Translations under genes and position numbers: made by a program
Assembly: GCA_016703105.1 (NCBI GenBank)
Contig: JADJCS010000001.1
Location: 186,001 to 250,000 of the forward strand
Direction: 5' to 3'
Source of the DNA: Flavobacteriales bacterium
GTDB lineage: Bacteria; Bacteroidota; Bacteroidia; Flavobacteriales_F; PHOS-HE28
Length of the DNA stretch: 64,000 nucleotides
Shown: positions 55,454-62,823 of the stretch, in pieces
How the letters are laid out: every line of letters starts with the position of its first letter
Position numbering within the stretch: position 1 is the stretch's first letter
The notes under the pieces: generated by a model
What the model saw: only the letters and a program-made list of their open reading frames with translations
Databases searched by the model: none
Told to the model about the DNA's origin: nothing

Positions 55454-56557
55454 CTAGGCGCCCACCTTCCCTTCCTTCGCTTGCAGCAGTTGGTTGAACA
55501 ATGTGAGGTACCGGTCGCGCCAGGCGTTCACCGACCAATGGTCCTCTACGGAGCGGCGTGCGGCGGATCCGATCCGTTGCCGAAGTTCGGCATCCTCGAT
55601 CAAGCGGCTCACTTTCGCCACCCATTCCTCGGTGGAACTGGCCAGGAAGCCGTTCACCCCGTCGGTGATGATGGTGCCGTTCACCCCTACCGGCGACATG
55701 ATCGCTGGAATGCCCATGCCCATGTATTGCAGGCCCTTCAGCCCGCACTTGCCGCGTGCCCATTCATCGTCCGGCAGGGGCATGATGCCGATGTCGAAGG
55801 CGGCGAGGTCCGCCACTTCGGTGTCCCTCCGCCAGGGCTGGCCCTGGATGCCGAGCGACGGCTCAGAATACGTGCCATCGCCGATCACGCGGATGGTGAT
55901 GCGGTCGCCGAAGCGCTCCTTCAAGATCCGCAGGGCGGGTAGGGCGTACTGGAAATGCTGGATGGTGGTGATGCTCCCGCTCCAGCCGATGCACACGGGT
56001 CCGCCGCCCCTACGCGGCGCGGGTTTGTATTCGTCAGTATCGATGGTCGTTGGCACTACCTCCACCCTTTTGTTGAAGCCGCGGGCATAGTTGGCCAGGT
56101 AATCGTTCCCAGCGAAGACCATGTCCGCGAGGGCGATCAGCTTGGCGGTTTTGCCGGCGTCCTTCACCCAGGCCCAGGTGCGGTTGGCATCGCTCACGTT
56201 CTGCAGCCAGATGGAATCGTCGAAATCGTAGATCACCTTGGCGGGGCCAGCGGCGAAGGCCCGCTCGAACACGGTGCTGCGCGTCATGAGCGCCTCGCGG
56301 CATACGAAGATGATGTCGAACTCCCCCATCCGCGCCACATCCTTCCGCCGCTTTGCGAAGCTGCGCCGCACGAAGCCCAGTTTCTTCAAGACGTTCCCCG
56401 GCTTGTAGAAGTAGCGGTCGTCCGCTTCCTCCACCAGATAGCTCAACTCGCTCTGAAAACCATGGGTCGCCAGGTAGTCCCTGTATTGCTCGAAGCGGAA
56501 CCGCTGGTTGGGGCTGCGCCCCGGGCGGTGGCTGGCTACGAACAGGACCTTCGGCAT
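55454..56557 (-). CDS. Glycosyltransferase, group 1 (GT4 type)
   Basis: GT-B glycosyltransferase of 367 residues, start at 56557 (MPKVLFVASHRPGRSPNQRF). VIYDFDDSIWLQ, VVPTTIDTDEYKP, VCIGWSGSITTIQH and the C-terminal DIGIMPLPDDEWARGKCGLKGLQYMGMGIPAIMSPVG carry the nucleotide-sugar contacts and ExxE-like region. Substrate unknown; probably assembles surface polysaccharide with the epimerase and dehydratase nearby. A -7-like box (CGAAGATA on plus, 56565-56572) precedes the start by 7 bases. Confidence 0.9.
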   Translation of the reverse strand: MPKVLFVASHRPGRSPNQRFRFEQYRDYLATHGFQSELSYLVEEADDRYFYKPGNVLKKLGFVRRSFAKRRKDVARMGEFDIIFVCREALMTRSTVFERAFAAGPAKVIYDFDDSIWLQNVSDANRTWAWVKDAGKTAKLIALADMVFAGNDYLANYARGFNKRVEVVPTTIDTDEYKPAPRRGGGPVCIGWSGSITTIQHFQYALPALRILKERFGDRITIRVIGDGTYSEPSLGIQGQPWRRDTEVADLAAFDIGIMPLPDDEWARGKCGLKGLQYMGMGIPAIMSPVGVNGTIITDGVNGFLASSTEEWVAKVSRLIEDAELRQRIGSAARRSVEDHWSVNAWRDRYLTLFNQLLQAKEGKVGA

Positions 56558-56564
56558 GCGCGGC

Positions 56565-56572
56565 CGAAGATA
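56565..56572 (-). promoter_or_regulatory. -7 promoter-like element for the glycosyltransferase
   Basis: TATCTTCG on the minus strand, one mismatch from TAnnTTTG, 7 bases before the start codon at 56557. Confidence 0.4.
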
Positions 56573-56707
56573 ACCGGGGCTAGTAGTATAGCTACCGCGT
56601 ACCGTTGTCTCGCTATTTTTCGTTCCGGCTCCTACACTCTCGTGCAGCACAAATTTCAAAGAGTAAGGATAGAGGCAGTTCTCCGAATCGTTCGAAGCGG
56701 TTTGGGA

Positions 56708-57319
56708 ATGGGGTTCTTGTGCTTCCTGTCAGCTTGCTTTGAGGGAGGAACAGGATCTAAGAGCGGTGAGGCTAGTCATCCCCTCAGTCCAAGCTCCGAG
56801 GCAACTGACCGATTAAACAGTGAGCCTTGTTTGGATATCCGGGCTCGTGCCAGCGACCTGATCGAACTGGTGGGAGACTTTGTCAAGGATAGCTTGCAGG
56901 TTGTCTGTGATAGCGCCAGCGGAATGGAGATCATCCGGGAGTTGAGAATTGATGAAAATGTGAGTCAGTATTGCTCATACATCGCACAAGAAATCGCGAC
57001 CAGCGGACCTATTTACAGGTTCAGTCTTCCTGGGGTCACGCGGATCACCTACAAAGACGGCCTAAGCGCTGCGAATTCCTTTGAGCGCCTTGTTGGAGAC
57101 ATTGAAGCGGGAAGGCTTCAAGGGAGGATCAGTCTTAAGACCGGCTGCATGATCATCCTTCAGAGCAATACCCTAGTGCTGATCCATATAAACCTATGCG
57201 GCACGGTTGATAAGTATGACGATTTCGTCAAAGTTGTTTCAGATGCCGTGGAGCTGAGCACCGAGTGCTCCGGAGCATTGATGGGATGCGGTCTAGTGAA
57301 GGTCGAACGCATTCCGTAG
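56708..57319 (+). CDS. Lipoprotein of unknown function, AT-rich
   Basis: Protein of 203 residues whose start at 56708 gives MGFLCFLSACFEGG, a short lipoprotein signal with Cys at residue 10; a GTG at 56642 would add 22 residues with a more usual basic N-region (QHKFQRVRIEA). The mature part has ELVGDFVKDSLQVVCDSASGMEIIRELRIDENVSQYCSYI and ends in MGCGLVKVERIP; no family recognised. Base composition is lower in GC than the flanking genes, and it sits beside a toxin-antitoxin cassette, suggesting acquisition. Confidence 0.55.
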   Translation: MGFLCFLSACFEGGTGSKSGEASHPLSPSSEATDRLNSEPCLDIRARASDLIELVGDFVKDSLQVVCDSASGMEIIRELRIDENVSQYCSYIAQEIATSGPIYRFSLPGVTRITYKDGLSAANSFERLVGDIEAGRLQGRISLKTGCMIILQSNTLVLIHINLCGTVDKYDDFVKVVSDAVELSTECSGALMGCGLVKVERIP

Positions 57320-57339
57320 CCGTCGCCCTGGCTCAAGCA

Positions 57340-57386
57340 TCCCGCCAACTCGGTGGCAAGCCCTGCTCGATCTCGATGTTCTCGAA
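57340..57386 (+). repeat. 47-bp direct repeat, left copy
   Basis: The sequence from tcccgccaactcgg to gttctcgaa matches 58276-58322 at 45 of 47 positions in the same orientation. The right copy is the end of the sugar-epimerase gene; the left copy is a detached fragment that would encode the same peptide ending (NIEIEQGLPPSWR) on the minus strand. Confidence 0.9.
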
Positions 57387-57424
57387 GAGGGCTACTCTTG
57401 CGCACCACTCGCCCTGGAGTTCTC

Positions 57425-57432
57425 CTAACTTT
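57425..57432 (+). promoter_or_regulatory. -7 promoter-like element for the DUF433 gene
   Basis: TAACTTTC, one mismatch from TAnnTTTG, ends 5 bases before the ATG at 57438. Confidence 0.4.
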
Positions 57433-57437
57433 CGGGC

Positions 57438-57664
57438 ATGAACGCGGAGCTGGTGGAGATCAAGCCCGATGTGTGCAACGGGCGTCCGGTGTTGAAAGGT
57501 ACCCGCATCACGGTGCAATCGGTGCTGGAACTGCTTGCTGCTGGTGACAGCGTCGAGGATGTGCTCCTTGCTTATCCTTCGCTGACGCGTCAGCATGTGC
57601 TTGCGAGCATGGAATTCGCGGCCCGCGTGATGGGCAATGGTTTTCGAGCATGCCCCTGGCATGA
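57438..57664 (+). CDS. DUF433 antitoxin, probably frame-shifted by one base
   Basis: DUF433 antitoxin of about 75 residues: IKPDVCNGRPVLKGTRITVQSVLELLAAGDSVEDVLLAYPSLTRQHVLASMEFAARVMGN. In the printed sequence the frame continues into an unrelated tail to 57884, overlapping the toxin gene. Adding one base near 57635-57638 (aatgg to aattgg) would give GNWFSSMPLA and a stop at 57662-57664, overlapping the toxin ATG as ATGA. That ending is typical of DUF433 proteins, so a one-base deletion is likely. Confidence 0.75.
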
Positions 57665-58002
57665 AAGGCTTGTTGATCGACGAGAACCTGCCACTGCCCA
57701 CGGCACTTCCCACGTCGTTGCCTGTTACGCACTCCAGGCAACTGGGCAGGCAGCCGAGCGATACGGAGATCTGGGACCATGCGCTCAACAACGACCTAGT
57801 GATCGTGACGAAGGATGGCGATTTCGTGCAACGCATCAATATGCAAGGCCCGCCGCCGCGCGTGGTGCATTTGCGCGTGGGTAACATGCGGCGCTCGGCC
57901 TTTATCAGTTGGCTCTACAAGCAATGGCCGGGTATTGAAAGCGCCAGTGCCACACACAAGTTGGTGAATGTGTATTCCGATCGAATGGAACTCGTGGCCT
58001 AG
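57661..58002 (+). CDS. DUF5615 PIN-like toxin
   Basis: Protein of 113 residues with a PIN-like fold: MKGLLIDENLPLPTALPTSLPVTHSRQLGRQ (Asp and Glu of the active site), SDTEIWDHALNNDLVIVTKDGDFVQR (second acidic cluster) and HLRVGNMRRSAFISWLY. DUF5615 proteins are probable RNase toxins paired with DUF433 antitoxins, as here. Start at 57661 follows the antitoxin stop in an ATGA overlap. Confidence 0.85.
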   Translation: MKGLLIDENLPLPTALPTSLPVTHSRQLGRQPSDTEIWDHALNNDLVIVTKDGDFVQRINMQGPPPRVVHLRVGNMRRSAFISWLYKQWPGIESASATHKLVNVYSDRMELVA

Positions 58003-58034
58003 GGCTGATCGCACGGAGCGGGTAAGCGGTCCAA

Positions 58035-58223
58035 CTATCCTTGTCGTTCGCGCAGCTCTTCAGGTGTTGCGGTCTCAAAGAAGAGTTCAAGCGCCTCGAT
58101 CAAGTTGGTCCGTGCTTCCTCGATGGTATCTCCCTGGCTGGCGACATCTAACTCCGGGCAGAGCGATACGTAGCCATCGCCTTCACGTTCGATGATCGCG
58201 GTGAGTTCCCGGCTGGCTTTCAT
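58035..58223 (-). CDS. Orphan HicB-family antitoxin-like protein
   Basis: Protein of 62 residues: MKASRELTAIIEREGDGYVSLCPELDVASQGDTIEEARTNLIEALELFFETATPEEL, the HicB partial-RNase H-like fold. No HicA toxin gene (a short dsRBD protein) is adjacent on either side. Orphan HicB proteins are common and may have other roles. It lies inside the interval bounded by the 47-bp repeats, on the opposite strand from the DUF5615 gene. Confidence 0.8.
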   Translation of the reverse strand: MKASRELTAIIEREGDGYVSLCPELDVASQGDTIEEARTNLIEALELFFETATPEELRERQG

Positions 58224-58267
58224 AGTTTCTGTGGGAGTTGCCCAAAGATAGGGGGTCAGCCACCGGG

Positions 58268-59263
58268 CTACCCCTCCCGCCAACTCGGCGGCAAGCCCTG
58301 CTCGATCTCGATGTTCCCGAACTTCCCGCTTTTGCGCGCACCGGTGCTCTTCGCCCAGGGCGCCATGCGGGCCAGGCCTTCCGCCAACGTGGTTTCGTGG
58401 CGCTTGCCGAAGACCTTCTCCACCTTGCTGTGATCGCTGAAGGCGAAGACCACTTCGTTGCGGGCTTCCAGGTGCTTCGCCTCCCCCTTGATGCCCATGG
58501 CCTCTTGCACCAGCTTGACGAGCTGGTTCACGGTGTAAGGCGTGTCGGCGCCCACATTGAAGACCTCGCCGTATGCTGAAGGCGTTTCGGCCGCCTTGGC
58601 CATGATCGGCGCGATATCGCCGATGTAGCTGAAGGCGCGCTGCTGCTCGCCATCGCCGAAAACGCTCATGGGCTGCCCCTGCATCAGCTGGTTCATGAAG
58701 ATGCCGATCACGTTCCGGTAGCGGTCGCCGATGTTCTGGTACTCGCCGTAGACGTTGTGCGGGCGGAAGACCACATAGTTCAACCCGAACATGTGGCGCG
58801 CGGCGCGCAGGTCCATTTCCACCGCCAGCTTGGCCACGCCGTAGGGATCCTCCGGCACGGGCACCATGTCCTCCCGCATCGGCGGCTTGAGCGCACCGTA
58901 CACGGCGATGCTGCTGGTGAAGACGAAGCACTTCACCTCATGCCGCACGCTGGCGTTGATCAGGTTGATGCTGCCGATAAGGTTGTTCTGGTAGTTGAAG
59001 CGCCGGATGAAATGGCTCAGCCCTTCCGCGGCGTAGGCGGCTAAGTGGTACACATAGGTGAACCGGTGCTCTTCGAAGAGGCGGTCCACCAGCGCGTGAT
59101 CATTGATCGAACCATGAACGAAAGTGGCCCGGGGATCCACCTGGTCCTGGAAGCCACCGCTCAGATCGTCGAGCGCTACCACGGTGTGGCCCATGGCCAG
59201 CAGTTCCTTCACCAGGTGCGCACCCATGAAGCCGGCGCCGCCGGTAACGAGGGAAACAGGCAT
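58268..59263 (-). CDS. NAD-dependent sugar epimerase/dehydratase
   Basis: Short-chain (extended) SDR enzyme of 331 residues acting on a nucleotide sugar. VTGGAGFMGAHLVKEL binds NAD, YHLAAYAAEG and FTSSIAVYG lead to the catalytic PYGVAKLAVE (Tyr and Lys), and VFRPHNVYGEYQN follows. The C-terminal peptide (FGNIEIEQGLPPSWREG) is encoded by the right copy of the 47-bp repeat. Belongs with the glycosyltransferase and WbpM-like genes to a surface-polysaccharide locus. Confidence 0.9.
   Translation of the reverse strand: MPVSLVTGGAGFMGAHLVKELLAMGHTVVALDDLSGGFQDQVDPRATFVHGSINDHALVDRLFEEHRFTYVYHLAAYAAEGLSHFIRRFNYQNNLIGSINLINASVRHEVKCFVFTSSIAVYGALKPPMREDMVPVPEDPYGVAKLAVEMDLRAARHMFGLNYVVFRPHNVYGEYQNIGDRYRNVIGIFMNQLMQGQPMSVFGDGEQQRAFSYIGDIAPIMAKAAETPSAYGEVFNVGADTPYTVNQLVKLVQEAMGIKGEAKHLEARNEVVFAFSDHSKVEKVFGKRHETTLAEGLARMAPWAKSTGARKSGKFGNIEIEQGLPPSWREG
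58276..58322 (+). repeat. 47-bp direct repeat, right copy
   Basis: Right partner of the copy at 57340-57386 (45 of 47 identical). It is the coding 3' end of the sugar epimerase gene. The 889 bases between the repeats hold the DUF433/DUF5615 pair and HicB gene. Confidence 0.9.
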
Positions 59264-59362
59264 GTCTTGTCTTTAGGGCCCGCCTTCGTGCCGTTGCGGC
59301 GAGCGAGGGCGAATATGCGAATAGACGGCGCACCGATGGAAAGGCTGCCAACAGGTCGACGA

Positions 59363-59659
59363 TCAACGTGGGGAAAAGCGCTTCCTTGGATGTTGCCAGG
59401 TATTGAAGACGCTCAATACCGATATCTCTTTCTTGCGGATGGCGAACACCACAACGTATGGGAACCGGTCCAGCGGCAACTGGCGGATATTGCCCTTTAC
59501 GACCTGCGCTCCGCGGGGAAATCGCGCGATGATCTTCAAGCAACGTTCAACGTCCGCAATGAAGTGACGGTCCCTTCCCACACGTTGCGCACCGTGCCAA
59601 GCGATGGCCAATGCCACCTCGCGTTCGGCGCGCTCGCTCAGACGCACCGGCAGGCTCAT
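59363..59659 (-). CDS. ParE/RelE-family toxin
   Basis: Protein of 98 residues: LPVRLSERAEREVALAIAWHG, FIADVERCLKIIARFPRGAQVVKGNIRQLPLDRFPYVVVFAIRKKEISVLSVFNTWQHPRKR, the typical order of the RelE/ParE fold with the final basic strand. Start at 59659 overlaps the antitoxin stop by 4 bases. Whether it cleaves mRNA or poisons gyrase cannot be told. Confidence 0.88.
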   Translation of the reverse strand: MSLPVRLSERAEREVALAIAWHGAQRVGRDRHFIADVERCLKIIARFPRGAQVVKGNIRQLPLDRFPYVVVFAIRKKEISVLSVFNTWQHPRKRFSPR

Positions 59660-59883
59660 CCGCGCCGACCTTTCGCCACGCGCTTCTTCACTTCGGCCCA
59701 ACTGGAAGTGTGCTCCTCTCCGCGCTCGATGCGCTCTAGCTGCGCCTCGAAGCCCGCGATCTGCGCCGCGCTGAAATCCACGGCGCCACGCAGCACCTCC
59801 TCCAACGCTTCGAGCTTGCCCGCGTCGGTGGTCTCCAATACCTGCTTGGCCAAAGCGATACGTTTCTCTGCTAGTTTGGACAT
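59656..59883 (-). CDS. Antitoxin of the ParE/RelE pair
   Basis: Small helical protein of 75 residues (MSKLAEKRIALAKQVLETTDAGKLEALEEVLRGAVDFSAAQIAGFEAQLERIERGEEHTSSWAEVKKRV). It precedes and overlaps the toxin gene, the usual layout. It resembles addiction-module antitoxins without a clear DNA-binding domain. Confidence 0.82.
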   Translation of the reverse strand: MSKLAEKRIALAKQVLETTDAGKLEALEEVLRGAVDFSAAQIAGFEAQLERIERGEEHTSSWAEVKKRVAKGRRG

Positions 59884-59979
59884 GGCGGAAGGTTGATGCC
59901 CAAAGATACCCAATGTGTCCGGCCGTTTCTGCGGGGATGCGCCATCCTTCCGGGCCACGAGAGGCTGCCGGTGGCCTTC

Positions 59980-59987
59980 TACCTTCG
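59980..59987 (+). promoter_or_regulatory. -7 promoter-like element for the WbpM-like gene
   Basis: TACCTTCG, one mismatch from TAnnTTTG, 6 bases before the ATG at 59994. Confidence 0.45.
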
Positions 59988-59993
59988 CCACGC

Positions 59994-61867
59994 ATGAAGG
60001 CACCGCGACTCTTCCCGCGCTGGGGCATCCTGGTGATCGACCTGGTGCTCTGCCTGATCGCGCTGGCCGGGGCGTACCAGCTGCGCTTCAACTTCCAGGT
60101 TCCGGAGCATGAGGTGGTACTGCTGCTGGAGGTGCTGCCGCTCTTTCTCGGGGTGCGCTTCCTCTCCTTCCTGCTGGCGGGACAGCAACGGGTGATGGTG
60201 CGGCATACCAATACCGACGATGCCAAACGGATCTTCTTGACAGTGCTCTATGGTTCGCTCGCGTTCGGGGTGCTGAGCCTGGCGCGGTTCTATTTCCTCG
60301 ACGGGCTCTACTTCCTGCCCCGGGCGGTGATCATCATCGACTTCATGGGCACGGCCATCCTGCTCATCGCTTCGCGGATCGTGATGAAGTTGCTCTACCT
60401 GCGTTCGCGGAGCGCGGGCAAGGACAGCGTGCGGGTGATCATCCACGGTGCGGGCGAGGCGGGGCTGATCACTAAGCGCACCTGGAGCGCGCGGGCTCGG
60501 CGAACTATTCCGTGGAGGCGTTCGTGGATGACGATCCCTCCAAGGCAGGCAAGAGCCTGGAAAGTGTGATCATTCACCCCACCAGCAAGCTGAGCAAATT
60601 ACTGGGCGATGTGCAGCCGGACCAGGTGATCATCGCCATTCAAAAGCCGGATCCAGAGCACCGGCGGCGCGTGGTGGACGCTTGCATGAACGCCAAAGTG
60701 CGCGTGCTTACCATCCCGCCGGTAAGCGATTGGATCAACGGGCAGCTGAGCGCTGGACAGATCCGCGAAGTGAACATCGAGGACCTGCTCGGCCGGCAGG
60801 TGATCCACTTGGATGAGGGCACTGTGCGCATGCACTTTACCGATCGTCGCGTGTTGGTGACCGGTGCGGCCGGTAGCATCGGCAGCGAACTGGCCCGGCA
60901 GCTTGCCACCATGGGCATGGCCCGGCTGGTGCTGTTCGATCAGGCGGAAAGTGCGCTGTACGACCTGGAGATGGAGTTGCGGCGCGCGAAACCGGACCTA
61001 GATCTTCACGCCCTGGTAGGCGATGTCCGCGACCCGCGGACCATGGAGACCGTCCTTGCCGCGCAGGCCCCGGAAGTGCTCTTCCACGCCGCCGCGTACA
61101 AGCATGTGCCCCTGATGGAGGCCCAGCCCAACGAGGCAGTGCGCACCAACATCGGCGGTACACGCGTGGTCGCGGACCTGGCGGTGAAGCACGGCGTGAA
61201 GGAGTTCGTTCTCATCAGCACGGACAAGGCCGTGAACCCCACCAGCGTGATGGGCGCGAGCAAGCGCGTAGCGGAATTGTGCGTGCGTGCGATGCAACGC
61301 AACGCCAGCGGGACGCGCTTCGTGACCACACGCTTCGGCAACGTGCTCGGTTCGAGCGGATCGGTGATCCCCTTGTTCCGTCGCCAGATCGCGGCGGGGG
61401 GGCCGGTCACAGTCACCGATCCGGAAGTGACCCGCTACTTCATGACGATCCCAGAAGCGTGTCGGCTGGTGCTTGAAGCCGCGACCATGGGGCGCGGTGG
61501 CGAGATCTACGTGTTCGATATGGGCGATCCGGTGCGCATCCAGGACCTCGCCGAACGCATGATCCGGCTCAGCGGCAAAGAGCCGGGGATCGATATCGCG
61601 ATCGTGCATACCGGTCTTCGTCCGGGAGAAAAACGCTACGAGGAGTTGCTTGCTTCCAAGGAGAACACGCTTCCCACGCACCATCCCACCATCCTTATCG
61701 GCAAGGACGAAGAGGCGCCCGATGCAGAAGTACAGCGATCGATCGACGCGTTGATCGCTGCAGCGGAACATGAAACCGATGACCAGTTGGTGGCGCGCAT
61801 GAAGGCCCTTGTGCCGGAGTACCGCAGCAACAATTCGGTCTTCAGCGCGCTGGACAGGACCGCCTGA
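59994..61867 (+). CDS. WbpM/CapD-like UDP-sugar dehydratase, frame broken once
   Basis: Membrane enzyme of about 624 residues if repaired, making UDP-4-keto-6-deoxy sugars for surface polysaccharide. Start at 59994 (MKAPRLFPRWGILVIDLVLCLIAL) leads into four membrane segments and a first Rossmann domain (VRVIIHGAGEAGLITKRT). The frame is lost there; EAFVDDDPSKAGKSLESV continues in another frame from about 60483. One extra C in acctgg (60480-60484) would give TLERAGSANYSVEAFVDDDP, the expected join. The C-terminal domain is intact: VLVTGAAGSIGSELARQL, FHAAAYKHVPLME, TDKAVNPTSVMGASKRVAEL (Met in place of Tyr, as in WbpM) and RFGNVLGSSGSVIPLF. Confidence 0.88.
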
Positions 61868-61886
61868 ACTGACCGCATGGCCGGGC

Positions 61887-61894
61887 TACCTTTG
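61887..61894 (+). promoter_or_regulatory. -7 promoter element for the 137-residue protein gene
   Basis: TACCTTTG, a perfect match, 34 bases before the ATG at 61929. Confidence 0.6.
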
Positions 61895-61928
61895 CCCCCC
61901 CATCCGCACAAGGCCGGATGACGCTCGA

Positions 61929-62342
61929 ATGGAACCCATGACACGCGACAAGAACCTGGAGATCGCCCGGATCCAACGGGAGATCGGTGACCATATCGGC
62001 GCCGGGCCGGACAGCCTGGTCTTCAACTTCGAGAAAGGCGGAGGCGGGCGGACCAAGTTGTACCTGATCACCGTCAATCCCACGCACAACCAAAGCTTCC
62101 TCTTCCATGCCACCGAGGGCAGCGACCGGCTGGACGCGCTGCGCGGCATGTTGGAGCATGTGAAGACCTACAAGGAGCGCGAAAGCTCCTTCACCATCCA
62201 GTGGGCGGTGCGGGGCGAGAACCACACGCATACCTCCTACTTCCGCGCGAAGAACGTGATGGAGGCGCTGGACAAGCTTTTCTTCGATCGCGACCCGAAC
62301 AGTATTACGGTGTTCTCGGTGCTCCTGAACCCGATCTCGTGA
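61929..62342 (+). CDS. Conserved hypothetical protein
   Basis: Protein of 137 residues, start at 61929 (an ATG at 61938 is also possible). It is soluble and of mixed alpha/beta type: LEIARIQREIGDHIGAGPDSLVFNFEKGGGGRTKLYLITVNP, FLFHATEGSDRLDALRGMLEHVKTYKERESSFTIQWAV and SYFRAKNVMEALDKLFFDRDPNSITVFSVLLNPI. No family recognised by name, but the regular codon use and a perfect -7 box upstream support it. The stop codon is inside the left arm of a long inverted repeat. Confidence 0.65.
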   Translation: MEPMTRDKNLEIARIQREIGDHIGAGPDSLVFNFEKGGGGRTKLYLITVNPTHNQSFLFHATEGSDRLDALRGMLEHVKTYKERESSFTIQWAVRGENHTHTSYFRAKNVMEALDKLFFDRDPNSITVFSVLLNPIS

Positions 62343-62413
62343 GCCACGAGCCTCAAGCCACAAGCTTATGGACGTTAACAAGCTTGTGGCTTGAGGCTTG
62401 AAGCTCGTGGCTC
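62341..62413. repeat. Long imperfect palindrome
   Basis: Left arm 62341-62367 (starting gagccacgagc) pairs perfectly with two right-arm blocks, 62380-62395 and 62403-62413, separated by an extra 7 bases (gcttgaa). A 27-bp stem with a 7-base bulge and a 12-base loop results. It fills the gap between the stop codon at 62342 and the thioesterase start at 62419. It could be an mRNA hairpin, a terminator-like processing site or a REP/MITE-type element. Confidence 0.9.
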
Positions 62414-62418
62414 AAAAG

Positions 62419-62820
62419 ATGAAAGCGCTTATTCCGATACAGATCCGTTTCGCGGACGTGGATATGGCCCGGCATGTACACAACGCGGTCTATCTTCATT
62501 GGTTCGAAGCCGCGCGCATGGCCTTGTTGCAACAGGTCATCGGTCCGGATCATGACTGGCGCACCTTCGGCCTGATCCTTGCCCGCAATGAAGTGGACTA
62601 CCGCATGCCCGTACACCTCACCGATACCATCGAAGCCGAAGCCTGGTGCAGCGCGGTGGGTGGCAAGAGCTTCGACCTCTCCTACCGCATCCATCGCACG
62701 GGCCCTTCGAAACCCGGCATCTGTGCCGAAGGGCGCAGCGTGATGGTCTGCTTCAACTACCTCGAAGAACGATCCATTCCGATCCCTGAACCCTGGCGCC
62801 AGCGCCTTCAACCCAGTTAG
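62419..62820 (+). CDS. Acyl-CoA thioesterase (4HBT hotdog fold)
   Basis: Protein of 133 residues, start at 62419. IQIRFADVDMARHVHNAVYLHWFEAARMALLQQV is the hotdog signature with the catalytic Asp, and ILARNEVDYRMPVHLTDTIEAEAWC and GKSFDLSYRIHR follow. Resembles YbgC/FadM-type thioesterases. Substrate unknown. A DUF4197 gene follows 3 bases later. Confidence 0.9.
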   Translation: MKALIPIQIRFADVDMARHVHNAVYLHWFEAARMALLQQVIGPDHDWRTFGLILARNEVDYRMPVHLTDTIEAEAWCSAVGGKSFDLSYRIHRTGPSKPGICAEGRSVMVCFNYLEERSIPIPEPWRQRLQPS

Positions 62821-62823
62821 CTC

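Noticed and set aside
55955..56700. 5' part of a long plus-strand frame reaching the lipoprotein gene
   Set aside because: This part is antisense to the glycosyltransferase; only the portion from 56708 (or 56642) looks coding.
58224..58931. 5' part of a minus-strand frame ending in the HicB gene
   Set aside because: It overlaps the epimerase in another frame; only the last 62 codons, starting at an ATG, match HicB.
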